Source of the DNA: Crocinitomicaceae bacterium
GTDB taxonomy: Bacteria > Bacteroidota > Bacteroidia > Flavobacteriales_D > Crocinitomicaceae
DNA length: 58,870 bases
Assembly: GCA_022447665.1 (NCBI GenBank)
Contig: JAKVAQ010000002.1
Coordinates: forward strand, 77,289-136,158
Direction of reading: 5' to 3'
Shown here: positions 34,965 through 43,806 of the stretch, piece after piece
How positions within the stretch are numbered: the stretch's first letter is position 1
How the letters are laid out: each line of letters starts with the position of its first letter
Made by a program: the position numbers and the translations under genes
The notes under the pieces: model-generated
What the model saw: the letters and a program-made list of their open reading frames with translations, nothing else
Database searches by the model: none
What the model was told of the DNA's origin: nothing

Positions 34965-35674
34965 ATCAACCCGTAATTTTAATTTTAGGTGCTTCCGGTG
35001 GATTAGGAAAAGCGCTTACTTCGTATTTTTTGAGTGATAATTTTAAGCTGGCGCTGCAGTATAACTCAACGAAAATTAGTCAAGTTGAGAGTGAGGACCT
35101 AGCGATTTATAAGGCAGATTTAAGAAAAGAGGAAGAGGTGATTAATCTCATTTCCGAAGTGAAATCCAAATTTGGAAGAATTGACGGTGTTGTAAATGCT
35201 GCGGGCATTTCATTAAATGGAATGAGCTGGAAAATGAGTCTTGAAAATTGGCAGGAAACGCTAGACGTAAACCTTACTGCACCTTTTCTGATTACAAAAC
35301 ATGTTCTACCCCATATGAGAGAACAAAATTTTGGTAGAATCATATACATCTCTTCAATTGTAGCACAAACTGGTGTTGTTGGAGCAGGAGCTTATGCTGC
35401 CTCCAAGGCAGGTTTAAGCGGATTGGCAAAAACAGTATCAAAAGAGGTCGCTAAAAAAAATGTCACTGCCAATGCCATTGCACTTGGATATTTTGATGCA
35501 GGAATGATTAATGGTGTTCCAACTGAAATGAAGGATGAAATCATCAATAACATTCCATTCAATCGTCTTGGCAACCCGAAAGAACTTTATAAACTAATCA
35601 CTTTTATTTTGAGCGATGAATCGTCATACTTTACTGGTCAGACCATTGCTTTAAATGGAGGTTTATATAGCTAG
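34961..35674 (+). CDS. SDR-family oxidoreductase (FabG-like)
   Basis: Classical short-chain dehydrogenase of 237 residues: LILGASGGLGKAL for NAD(P), NAAGISLNG, the catalytic serine in YISSI and the YAASKAG (YxxxK) pair, and NAIALGYFDAG in the C-terminal part. It resembles FabG but other fatty-acid genes are absent, so it may reduce a sugar or acyl intermediate. It overlaps the GNAT gene by four bases; upp follows after two. Confidence 0.85.
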   Translation: MNQPVILILGASGGLGKALTSYFLSDNFKLALQYNSTKISQVESEDLAIYKADLRKEEEVINLISEVKSKFGRIDGVVNAAGISLNGMSWKMSLENWQETLDVNLTAPFLITKHVLPHMREQNFGRIIYISSIVAQTGVVGAGAYAASKAGLSGLAKTVSKEVAKKNVTANAIALGYFDAGMINGVPTEMKDEIINNIPFNRLGNPKELYKLITFILSDESSYFTGQTIALNGGLYS

Positions 35675-35676
35675 TT

Positions 35677-36324
35677 ATGGTAACGATTCTTGAAAATCAT
35701 CCATCGGTCCTGAATCAATTCCTTATCGAAGTTCGTGACATAAATCAGCAGAGTAATCGATTGGTATTCAGAAATAATATTGAGCGAATAGGTGAAATTT
35801 TGGCCTATGAAATATCCAAGACTCTCGATTATTCGAAAACAAATACGCAAACTCCATTAGGTGAATCCCCTGAACTTGAGCTTACTCAGCATCCTATTAT
35901 CATTTCGATATTGAGGGCTGGAATCCCTCTTCACAATGGAATGCTAAAGATTTTTGACCATGCGGGAAATGGTTTTATTGGCGCTTCGCGCGTAAAATCA
36001 GATCAAAAAGAAACTCAAGTTCACGTGGGTTATGAGGCTTGGCCTCCATTAGACAATGAAATAGTAATTGTGGCAGATCCCATGCTGGCAACGGGCACAT
36101 CTCTTGACCAAACTATTGCATCTATTCTGAATTCATCAAAACCTAAAGAAGTTCACATAGCTTGCGTTATTGCCTATGAAGGAGCGCTAAATGAACTCCA
36201 TAAAAAATACCCTGAGGTAAACTTTTGGATTGCCGGGGTAGACAAATCTTTGAACGAAAAAAACTATATCTATCCAGGATTAGGTGACGCGGGTGACTTG
36301 GCCTACGGTTCTAAAATTCAATAA
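35677..36324 (+). CDS. upp: Uracil phosphoribosyltransferase
   Basis: Makes UMP from uracil and PRPP for pyrimidine salvage. Seen: ISILRAGIPLHNGM, the PRPP motif IVIVADPMLATGTS, and YIYPGLGDAGDLAYGS near the end. Length 215 is typical. It directly follows the SDR gene and shares one base with the next gene. Confidence 0.95.
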   Translation: MVTILENHPSVLNQFLIEVRDINQQSNRLVFRNNIERIGEILAYEISKTLDYSKTNTQTPLGESPELELTQHPIIISILRAGIPLHNGMLKIFDHAGNGFIGASRVKSDQKETQVHVGYEAWPPLDNEIVIVADPMLATGTSLDQTIASILNSSKPKEVHIACVIAYEGALNELHKKYPEVNFWIAGVDKSLNEKNYIYPGLGDAGDLAYGSKIQ

Positions 36325-36806
36325 TGAAGATTAGCATTTTAATCTCTGTCGGCTATTTTTTGGGAACATTCAAGTTTATGTTTGCTCATTGGGCTACCTA
36401 TGCTGCTTTATCACAGGCCGATTTAGAATATTCGATTATTGAAATCTTTATTTGGGTAACCGCTGGAGCATGGTCATGCATGTCTTTGTTCTATTTTTCG
36501 AGTGATTGGTTAATGAAGCGAGCTAAAAGAAAAAGATTGGAAGAGAGAGAAAGAGCGATTACTGAAGGCCGTGAACCTATTCAAAAGAAAAACTTCACAA
36601 AAACCAATAAATTTATTGTTTGGGTAAAACTAAAAATAGGCGTTTATGCGCTGACTTTTTTAGGACCTCTTTTTCTATCAATACCTTTAGGCGCGATTGT
36701 TTGTGCAAAATTTGTAGGCGATAAAAACATTACTTTTCCCTTGATGTTATTATCAACAGGACTTTACAGCGCACTGCAATGCAGTCTTATTTACCTGAGC
36801 TTATGA
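36324..36806 (+). CDS. Small membrane protein of unknown function
   Basis: A 160-residue protein with three or four hydrophobic segments: one near the N-terminus (ISILISVGYFLGTFKFMF), a central one (IIEIFIWVTAGAWSCMSLFY), then a basic loop (KRAKRKRLEERER), and two at the end. I do not recognise a family. It overlaps the upstream upp stop by one base and the downstream HAD gene by four bases (ATGA), so it is coupled to both. Confidence 0.6.
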   Translation: MKISILISVGYFLGTFKFMFAHWATYAALSQADLEYSIIEIFIWVTAGAWSCMSLFYFSSDWLMKRAKRKRLEERERAITEGREPIQKKNFTKTNKFIVWVKLKIGVYALTFLGPLFLSIPLGAIVCAKFVGDKNITFPLMLLSTGLYSALQCSLIYLSL

Positions 36807-37501
36807 AGCACATAGAGCATATTTTTTTCGATTTAGATCATACGCTTTGGGATTTTGATGCCAATTCAAAAGAGACGTTAAAAGAGTTATTCGTTATGAA
36901 TGAACTTCAAAACGAAATCAAACACGATTCCATTTTTGTTAAAACATATAAGGAAATCAATGCCAAATATTGGGACCGATACAATCATGGTAAAGTCTCT
37001 AAAGAAGAGCTAAGACTTGGACGATTCAGAGACACTTTTGTAAAGCTGAATATCGTCAAAAATGAGTCATTCATCGAAAAAATGGCAGAGGATTATCTTA
37101 GAATTTGCCCTACTAAGCCAAACCTCATTGAAGGAAGCATTGAGATTTTAGATTTCCTTAAAGATCGCTACGCGCTTCATATAATCACTAACGGCTTTAT
37201 TGACCCTACTGAACGTAAAATTAGTAGCTCTGGCATCGGAAAATACTTTGAAACAATCACTAGTAGTGAAGAAGTTGGTGTAAATAAGCCTCACCCACCA
37301 GTATTCTTAAAATCAATGGAAAAAGCCAATGCAAAACCTTTAGAATCAGCGATGATTGGTGATAATTTAAAAGCAGATATTATCGGAGCCATCAACACCC
37401 AAATGACTCCAGTTCTTTTTAGAGAAGGCAAGGTTAGGTCAAATCCTAAATATTATCATGTTCAAGGCCTTCTTGAATTAAAGAGCCTCTTTGAGAAGTA
37501 A
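36803..37501 (+). CDS. HAD-family phosphatase (YjjG-like)
   Basis: Noncanonical pyrimidine-nucleotide phosphatase type, subfamily I HAD. Seen: HIFFDLDHTLWDFDANSKE (motif I with both aspartates), IITNGF (motif II), a lysine region and MIGDNLKADIIGA (motif III/IV). YjjG removes damaged nucleotide monophosphates, which fits the upp neighbour. I take the ATG at 36803, which overlaps the upstream stop (ATGA), giving 232 residues. Confidence 0.9.
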   Translation: MKHIEHIFFDLDHTLWDFDANSKETLKELFVMNELQNEIKHDSIFVKTYKEINAKYWDRYNHGKVSKEELRLGRFRDTFVKLNIVKNESFIEKMAEDYLRICPTKPNLIEGSIEILDFLKDRYALHIITNGFIDPTERKISSSGIGKYFETITSSEEVGVNKPHPPVFLKSMEKANAKPLESAMIGDNLKADIIGAINTQMTPVLFREGKVRSNPKYYHVQGLLELKSLFEK

Positions 37502-37571
37502 TTCGCTATTTAGAATCGTTCTAAACTATACCGTTGGTCGAAAATTAGAGATTATTTTGGCCTTCAGTTGT

Positions 37572-37579
37572 TAAATTTG
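37572..37579 (+). promoter_or_regulatory. -7 box (TAAATTTG) before nqrA
   Basis: TAAATTTG matches TAnnTTTG and lies 28 bases before the ATG at 37608, so it can drive the whole nqr operon. A -33 TTG at standard spacing is not seen. Confidence 0.45.
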
Positions 37580-37607
37580 TTGGTCAAATTCAAATTCCGC
37601 AAAAGGT

Positions 37608-38966
37608 ATGTCGAAGACTATCAAAATACGGAAAGGATTAGACATTAAGCTGCAAGGCGAAGCTGACAAAGTGAAAACTTCAGTTGATTTTGCAGGCGAA
37701 TATGCTCTAAAACCTTCCGATTTTCATGGACTAACCGCCAAGCTTCACGTTAAAGAAGGCGATAAAGTCAAAGCAGGATCAGTTTTGTTCCACGATAAGT
37801 ACAATGAAGAGATCTTTTATTTGTCTCCAGTAGCTGGTGAGGTTACGGAAATAGTAAGAGGAGCAAAACGTCGTCTTTTAGAGATTAGAATTAAATCAGA
37901 TGCAGAGAACTCTTATGAAGGAGTCACTGCCTACGATACTAATTCAGATGCTGAGGCTACAAAACAATATTTGTTAAAAAACGGTTTATGGCCATTCATA
38001 AAAATGCGCCCTATTGATGTAGTTGCTAAACCAAGCGATACACCAAAGGCCATTTTTATTTCTGGTTTCGATTCAAAGCCTCTCGCACCTGATTATGATT
38101 TCATTCTACATGGTGATGATGCTCATTTCCAAGCAGGACTTGATATCATAGCCAAGCTAACAAATGGTAAAGTTCATTTAACTTTAAACGGAAAAACTAA
38201 CGCTGACGCGGCTTTAACTGGCGCTAAAGGTGTTACAATCAATAAAATTTACGGTAAGCATCCTGCAGGTAATGTGGGGACTCAGATCCATAAAATTGAA
38301 CCGATCAACAAAGGCGAAATTGTTTGGACGTTGAATCCACAAGATGTTGCTATTATTGGTCGTGTTGCTACTACCGGACAATACGATTTATCTAAGGTGG
38401 TTGCCATTACTGGCTCTGAAGTAAAGTCTCCAAAGTATTTGAAGACAATTGTTGGGGCTAAATTAACTGCGCTTCTTAATGGAAATGTAGAAGAAGGTAA
38501 CAATCGTTTCATTTCAGGTAATGTTCTTACTGGTGAAAACGTAGGCGCCGATGGCTATTTAGGATTCTACGAGTCTCAAGTCACTGTGATACCGGAGGGT
38601 GACGAGCCTAGGTTCGTTGCAACTCAGGGTTGGTTTGGGCCAGGATTAAATAAAATGAGTGCTTCTAAAGCATATCCATCTTGGTTAATGCCAAACAAAA
38701 AGTACAGACTCGATACAAATACGAATGGTGAAGAAAGAGCATTCGTTGTAACAGGAGAAATGGAAAAGGTTTTCCCTTTTGACATCTATCCAATGCAGTT
38801 AGTTAAGTCTGTAATGTACAACGATATCGACCTAATGGAAAAACTAGGGATTTACGAAGTTGCTCCAGAAGATTTTGCTTTGTGCGAGTTCGTTTGTACT
38901 TCAAAAGTTAATATTCAAGATGTAGTTCGAGGTGGATTAGATGTGATCCAAGAAGAATGCATGTAA
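37608..38966 (+). CDS. nqrA: Na+-translocating NADH:quinone reductase subunit A
   Basis: First of six subunits of the Na+-pumping NADH dehydrogenase, a cytoplasmic-side subunit without membrane helices. The 452 residues fit the family: IKIRKGLDIKLQGEA at the N-terminus, PAGNVGTQIHKIEPI, VAITGSEVKSP and a C-terminal CEFVCTSKVNIQD region. It opens the operon nqrABCDEF (37608-43634), with 24 bases to nqrB. Confidence 0.95.
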   Translation: MSKTIKIRKGLDIKLQGEADKVKTSVDFAGEYALKPSDFHGLTAKLHVKEGDKVKAGSVLFHDKYNEEIFYLSPVAGEVTEIVRGAKRRLLEIRIKSDAENSYEGVTAYDTNSDAEATKQYLLKNGLWPFIKMRPIDVVAKPSDTPKAIFISGFDSKPLAPDYDFILHGDDAHFQAGLDIIAKLTNGKVHLTLNGKTNADAALTGAKGVTINKIYGKHPAGNVGTQIHKIEPINKGEIVWTLNPQDVAIIGRVATTGQYDLSKVVAITGSEVKSPKYLKTIVGAKLTALLNGNVEEGNNRFISGNVLTGENVGADGYLGFYESQVTVIPEGDEPRFVATQGWFGPGLNKMSASKAYPSWLMPNKKYRLDTNTNGEERAFVVTGEMEKVFPFDIYPMQLVKSVMYNDIDLMEKLGIYEVAPEDFALCEFVCTSKVNIQDVVRGGLDVIQEECM

Positions 38967-38990
38967 TTGTATAATCTAAACAATTTATAA

Positions 38991-40205
38991 GTGAAGGGTA
39001 TAGAAAAATTAATGCGAAAATTTGAACCATCGCATGATGGCAAATGGCATAAATTACATCCGGTATGGGACGGTTTTTACACGATCTTGTTTACGCCAGG
39101 CGAAACAACGAAAAAAGGTTCCCACATTCGTGATGCAATTGACCTAAAAAGAACAATGGCACTTGTTGTAATAGCACTTGTACCATGTCTTCTTTTTGGT
39201 ATTTACAACACTGGACATTGGCACTATGTTGCTACAGGTGAAATTGCTCCAAAGGGAGAATACCTAGAGATGTTCGGTGATAAAGTTATTTACGGTTTAA
39301 TTCAGGTACTTCCAATTGTCGTAGTTTCTTACGCAGTTGGTCTAGCTGTTGAATTCGCATTTTGTGTGAAGAACCAACATGCTATACAAGAAGGGTATCT
39401 AGTATCCGGGATGTTAATTCCTTTAATTGTACCTGCTGACACGCCGCTTTGGATGATTGCAGTAGCGGTAATCTTTGCAGTTGTTCTAGGTAAAGAGGTC
39501 TTTGGAGGTACTGGAATGAACATTGTAAACATCGCCTTGACGGCTAGAGCATTCCTATTCTTTGGATATCCAACTATGATGTCTGGAGACAAAGTTTGGA
39601 TGTCTGGTATCTCAGGCGTTGAAACTTTACCTGAAGGTGTTACTGGTGCAACTGCTCTTGGCGAGGCTGCTTCTTTTACATTCCCTAAATCAGAATGGGT
39701 ATATGAAGGAGGTGTTAAAGCATTTGAAGCGAACTGGACATTATGGGATTCATTTATTGGAATGATTCCAGGTTCAGTAGGTGAAACTTCTGTTATTGCC
39801 TGTTTAATTGGAGCTGCTCTTCTTTTATTCACTGGAATTGCTAGCTGGAGAATCATGATATCTTTCGTTATAGGAGGTTTATTTGTGGGCTGGTTATCGA
39901 ACCTTGGAGCTGTAAACCCTTACATGGAATTAGATCCATTACTACACCTTTGTTTAGGAGGATTTGCATTCGGAGCGGTATTTATGATTACTGACCCGGT
40001 AACTGCGTCGCAAACAAATACAGGTAAATATATTTATGGTTTCTTAGCTGGAGGACTGGGAATTACTATTCGAGTTTTCAACGGGGCATATCCTGAAGGA
40101 ATTATGATGGCCATTCTATTCATGAATATTATGGCGCCTACCATTGACCATTACGTGGTTAATGCAAATATTAAACGTAGAATGAAAAGACTTAAAACCG
40201 CTTAA
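38991..40205 (+). CDS. nqrB: Na+-translocating NADH:quinone reductase subunit B
   Basis: Integral membrane subunit with about ten helices. It carries the flavin site in PGSVGETSVIACLIGAA, where the threonine binds FMN covalently, and a charged HIRDAIDLKRTM segment. It starts with GTG at 38991; the length (404) is usual. The cytoplasmic N-terminus (KGIEKLMRKFEPSHDGKWHK) matches other NqrB. nqrC follows after two bases. Confidence 0.96.
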   Translation: MKGIEKLMRKFEPSHDGKWHKLHPVWDGFYTILFTPGETTKKGSHIRDAIDLKRTMALVVIALVPCLLFGIYNTGHWHYVATGEIAPKGEYLEMFGDKVIYGLIQVLPIVVVSYAVGLAVEFAFCVKNQHAIQEGYLVSGMLIPLIVPADTPLWMIAVAVIFAVVLGKEVFGGTGMNIVNIALTARAFLFFGYPTMMSGDKVWMSGISGVETLPEGVTGATALGEAASFTFPKSEWVYEGGVKAFEANWTLWDSFIGMIPGSVGETSVIACLIGAALLLFTGIASWRIMISFVIGGLFVGWLSNLGAVNPYMELDPLLHLCLGGFAFGAVFMITDPVTASQTNTGKYIYGFLAGGLGITIRVFNGAYPEGIMMAILFMNIMAPTIDHYVVNANIKRRMKRLKTA

Positions 40206-40207
40206 TC

Positions 40208-40918
40208 ATGGCAGTAAACAAAGACAGTAACGGATATACGTTTTTCTTCGCTATCGCTTTAGTTGTAGTAGTAGGTGCTGGATTAGCAGCTATCTCTATG
40301 GGATTAAAGCCGATGCAAGATAAAAACGTCATGGTAAAAAAGAAAATGGATATTCTTAGTGCCATAAAAATCGAATCAACTCGTAAGAATGGTGCAGACT
40401 TATACGCTGAGTACATCGATGAGGAGTCTTCAGTAGTGCTTGACAGTGAAGGAAATATCGTAGACGGGAAAGTAGCATTCGATGTAGACATTAAGAAACA
40501 GTACCGAGATAAAACATTAGATAAAAAAGATAGAGACTATCCTCTTTATGTGGCTAATGTAGATGGTGAGACGAAGTACATTATTCCAGTTGTTGGTTCA
40601 GGGCTATGGGGACCAATTTGGGGATTCCTTTCTGTGAACTCGGATAAACAAACTATTTACGGTGCTACCTTCGATCACAAAACTGAAACTCCAGGGTTAG
40701 GAGCTGAAATTAAACAAGCCTTTTACTATAATCAGTATGAAGGTGAAACTATCTCTGCCGATGGAGCTTTCACTAAAATTAAAAGTGTGAAAGACGGAAC
40801 TGGTTCTATGCCTGGACGAGTAGATGGTATCACAGGTGGTACTATTACTTCTAAAGGGGTTGAAGAGATGGTTAATAGAACCGTAGAGGTTTATGTAAAA
40901 TACTTTAATAAAATCTAA
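40208..40918 (+). CDS. nqrC: Na+-translocating NADH:quinone reductase subunit C
   Basis: Periplasmic flavoprotein subunit with one N-terminal helix (GYTFFFAIALVVVVGAGLAA). The FMN-binding motif is DGITGGTITS at residues 206-215, which fits D-x-x-(S/T)-G-(A/G)-T, with Thr212 as the flavin site and Gly in place of the usual Ala. It also has PVVGSGLWGPIWGF and DHKTETPGLGAEI. An ApbE flavin transferase must exist elsewhere. Confidence 0.95.
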   Translation: MAVNKDSNGYTFFFAIALVVVVGAGLAAISMGLKPMQDKNVMVKKKMDILSAIKIESTRKNGADLYAEYIDEESSVVLDSEGNIVDGKVAFDVDIKKQYRDKTLDKKDRDYPLYVANVDGETKYIIPVVGSGLWGPIWGFLSVNSDKQTIYGATFDHKTETPGLGAEIKQAFYYNQYEGETISADGAFTKIKSVKDGTGSMPGRVDGITGGTITSKGVEEMVNRTVEVYVKYFNKI

Positions 40919-40921
40919 GAA

Positions 40922-41596
40922 ATGAGCGAAGCTAAAGCTAGAGAACCTCTTTTCTCTAAAAAAAATAAAAAACTGGTTACAACTCCATTGGATGATGATA
41001 ACCCAGTTACTATTCAGGTATTAGGTATTTGTTCAGCTCTTGCGATTACTGTATCAATTGAGCAAGCACTTGTAATGTCTGGATCCGTATTATTCGTATT
41101 AGGTGCGGGTAACGTAATCGTATCTTTATTAAGAAACCTAATTCCTTCTCGAATCAGGATTATTGTGCAGCTAGTTGTTGTAGCATCACTAGTAATTATT
41201 GTAAATGAGGTGTTAAAGGCCTTTATGCCAGATATTGCAGAGAAGCTTTCAGTATTCGTTGGACTAATCATTACCAACTGTATTATTATGGGACGTTTTG
41301 AGGCTTTTGCAATGGGTAATAAACCTTGGCCTTCATTCCTTGATGCTGTGGGTAACACAATTGGATATGGTATAGTGCTAGTTTTGGTATCAGTATTTAG
41401 AGAAATTTTTGGAGCTGGTAAATTCTTCGGAATTGAATTATTTGGAAGTAACCTGCCGGGCGAAGAAAGTGGACTTTATACCGTTGGATACATGAACAAC
41501 AACTTCATTATCCTTGCCCCATTTGCGTTATTTGCGGTAGGACTTATTATTTGGGCACAACGAGCGCGTAACAAAGCATTAATTGAAGATCACTAA
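40922..41596 (+). CDS. nqrD: Na+-translocating NADH:quinone reductase subunit D
   Basis: Membrane subunit with six helices, 224 residues. Seen: [39 protein letters not shown] with the conserved cysteine of the intramembrane iron site, and [20 protein letters not shown]. It starts three bases after nqrC and ends 11 bases before nqrE, its homologue. Confidence 0.96.
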   Translation: MSEAKAREPLFSKKNKKLVTTPLDDDNPVTIQVLGICSALAITVSIEQALVMSGSVLFVLGAGNVIVSLLRNLIPSRIRIIVQLVVVASLVIIVNEVLKAFMPDIAEKLSVFVGLIITNCIIMGRFEAFAMGNKPWPSFLDAVGNTIGYGIVLVLVSVFREIFGAGKFFGIELFGSNLPGEESGLYTVGYMNNNFIILAPFALFAVGLIIWAQRARNKALIEDH

Positions 41597-41607
41597 AAAA
41601 AAACATC

Positions 41608-42333
41608 ATGCAAGATTATATAAATATACTCCTTAAAGGAATTTTTATTGAGAACATGATTTTTGCCTATTTCTTAGGTATGTGTTCTTACTTAGCAGTA
41701 TCAAAAACTGTAAAAACAGCTGTAGGTCTTGGAGCAGCAGTAATTTTTGTACTAGGAGTTACTGTTCCTGTGAACTGGCTTTTAGAAAACTACATTCTTA
41801 AAGAAGGTGCTCTTTCATGGATGGGTCCTGAATTTGCACAATACGATTTAAGTTTCTTATCGTTCATCATGTTCATCGCCATTATTGCTTCGATGGTACA
41901 GTTAGTTGAAATGTTGGTAGAAAAATTTGCCCCTGCACTTTATGGTGCTCTGGGGATCTTCTTACCACTTATCGCGGTTAACTGTTCTATCCTAGGTGGT
42001 GCCCTTTTTATGCAAGAGCGTCAATATTCGACAATAGGTGAGGCGACTACATTCGGAATTGGTTCGGGTATTGGTTGGTTCCTAGCAATTGTTGCAATTG
42101 CAGCTATTCGTGAAAAAATCAAATACTCAAAAGTTCCTGCTCCAATGAGAGGTCTTGGTATTACGTTCGTAATTACTGGTTTAATGGGTGTTGGATTTAT
42201 GAGCTTCTCAGGTATTGCACTTGGGGGTGAAGAGGAAGAAGATGCTGATGCAAACAAAGACGATGTAACGAATGTTATCCAAGTAGAGGAAACAGAAACA
42301 GCAAGTATTCAATTTGAAAATATAGAAGAATAA
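41608..42333 (+). CDS. nqrE: Na+-translocating NADH:quinone reductase subunit E
   Basis: Membrane subunit, homologue of NqrD in inverted topology. Seen: [20 protein letters not shown] and [18 protein letters not shown], each with the cysteine that binds the iron centre with NqrD. After the last helix there is an extra acidic tail of about 35 residues ([12 protein letters not shown] and beyond), which the roughly 200-residue NqrE of Vibrio lacks. The stop shares one base with the start of nqrF. Confidence 0.95.
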   Translation: MQDYINILLKGIFIENMIFAYFLGMCSYLAVSKTVKTAVGLGAAVIFVLGVTVPVNWLLENYILKEGALSWMGPEFAQYDLSFLSFIMFIAIIASMVQLVEMLVEKFAPALYGALGIFLPLIAVNCSILGGALFMQERQYSTIGEATTFGIGSGIGWFLAIVAIAAIREKIKYSKVPAPMRGLGITFVITGLMGVGFMSFSGIALGGEEEEDADANKDDVTNVIQVEETETASIQFENIEE

Positions 42334-43634
42334 TGGGAGGAGTAATTGTAACAACAATCATTGTATTTACGATAGTCGTTTTACTACTCGTAAGTTTATT
42401 ACTATTCGTAAAATCTAAATTATCACCAGCTGGTAAAATTAAAATTACCATTAATGGAGAGCATGAGCTTGAAGTAGACGGTGGAGGAACTTTATTAAGT
42501 ACCTTAGGTTCTAACGGAATTTTTCTTCCATCAGCTTGTGGTGGAGGAGGAACATGTGTTCAGTGCGTTTGTCACGTTGACAAAGGTGGAGGATCAATCC
42601 TTCCAACTGAAGAACCGCATTTCTCAAGAAAAGAAATTGCTGATAACATGCGTTTAGGTTGTCAGGTGAAAGTGAAAGAAGACATGGATATCCGTGTTGA
42701 AGAAGAAGTAATGGGTATTAAAGAGTGGGAAGCGAAAGTTGTTTCCAACTATAACGTTGCTACTTATATCAAGGAATTCATCGTTGAAATCCCTGAAGAC
42801 ATGGATTACAAGGCTGGTGGATATATTCAGATTAAGATACCACCATGTGTTGTAAATTATTCTGATATGGACGTTACAGCGCATCCAACAGATCATCCAG
42901 GTGAGCCTGATAAATTTGAAAAAGATTGGGCTGAGGGTCCTTACGCTATCCGTAACTTAGTAATGAAAAACGATGAAGAAGTAGTTCGTGCCTACTCTAT
43001 GGCTTCTTACCCTGCTGAAGGTCGTAAGATTATGCTTAACGTAAGGGTTGCTACTCCTCCATTTGATAGAAAAGCCGGAACTTGGATGAATGTTAATCCT
43101 GGTATTGCTTCATCTTATATCTTCAACCTAAAAGAAGGTGACCCAGCGATCATTTCAGGACCTTATGGTGAATTCTTCATCAATGAGTCCGATGCTGAAA
43201 TGTTATACGTTGGAGGTGGTGCAGGAATGGCTCCAATGCGTTCTCATTTATATGAATTATTCCACACCATGAAAACTGGTCGTAAAGTGACTTATTGGTA
43301 TGGTGGTCGTTCAAGAGCTGAATTATTCTATATTCACTATTTCCGTGATCTAGAAAAGCACTTCCCTAACTTTAAGTTCTATATGGTACTATCTGATGCC
43401 TTAGAATCTGATAACTGGATTGAAAAGAAAGATATTAATGACGAGGAAGGTGATGGATTCGTAGGATTCGTTCACCAGGCAGTAATTGACCAATATTTGG
43501 TAAATCACGAAGCGCCTGAAGATATTGAGTTCTACTTCTGTGGTCCTCCATTAATGAACCAAGCCGTAGAAAAAATGTGCGACGATTGGGGTGTTCCACC
43601 TGAGAACGTTCGTTTTGATGACTTCGGTGGTTAA
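42333..43634 (+). CDS. nqrF: Na+-translocating NADH:quinone reductase subunit F
   Basis: NADH-oxidising subunit. The N-terminal helix anchors it. The ferredoxin-like domain has PSACGGGGTCVQC with [2Fe-2S] ligands Cys69, Cys75 and Cys78, and a fourth in MRLGCQV. FAD binds at RAYSMASYP and NADH at YVGGGAGMAPMRSH. Length 433. It ends the operon before the terminator at 43655. Confidence 0.97.
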   Translation: MGGVIVTTIIVFTIVVLLLVSLLLFVKSKLSPAGKIKITINGEHELEVDGGGTLLSTLGSNGIFLPSACGGGGTCVQCVCHVDKGGGSILPTEEPHFSRKEIADNMRLGCQVKVKEDMDIRVEEEVMGIKEWEAKVVSNYNVATYIKEFIVEIPEDMDYKAGGYIQIKIPPCVVNYSDMDVTAHPTDHPGEPDKFEKDWAEGPYAIRNLVMKNDEEVVRAYSMASYPAEGRKIMLNVRVATPPFDRKAGTWMNVNPGIASSYIFNLKEGDPAIISGPYGEFFINESDAEMLYVGGGAGMAPMRSHLYELFHTMKTGRKVTYWYGGRSRAELFYIHYFRDLEKHFPNFKFYMVLSDALESDNWIEKKDINDEEGDGFVGFVHQAVIDQYLVNHEAPEDIEFYFCGPPLMNQAVEKMCDDWGVPPENVRFDDFGG

Positions 43635-43654
43635 TATTAAAATCGAAATATTAG

Positions 43655-43684
43655 AAACCCTGACGCTTTAGTCAGGGTTTTTTT
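43655..43684 (+). terminator. Intrinsic terminator after nqrF
   Basis: Ten-base stem AAACCCTGAC/GTCAGGGTTT, a six-base loop and seven T. It lies 20 bases after the nqrF stop and ends the nqr operon. Confidence 0.9.
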
Positions 43685-43747
43685 ATGCTCAAAAATCGCT
43701 AGGTCTTTACACCTAAATATTTAACAAGACCATTAAATTCTACGCAG

Positions 43748-43774
43748 TTGACAAGGATTTTAACCTATAATTTC
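43748..43774 (+). promoter_or_regulatory. Possible promoter of the giant repeat protein gene
   Basis: TTG at 43748-43750 and TAATTTC at 43768-43774, 17 bases apart. The -7 box is a near match only (C in place of the final G). Confidence 0.35.
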
Positions 43775-43806
43775 TTAGATTTAGGAGTAATCAAAAACTA
43801 AAGACC

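Noticed and set aside
40829-40855. NqrC flavin motif with Gly in place of Ala (DGITGGT)
   Set aside because: The Ala/Gly alternation at this position is known for flavinylation targets, so it is a normal variant rather than a defect.
43748-43771. E. coli-like TTGACA ... TATAAT before the giant repeat gene
   Set aside because: The spacer is only 12 bases, too short for a sigma-70-type promoter, and the phylum uses TTG/TAnnTTTG instead.
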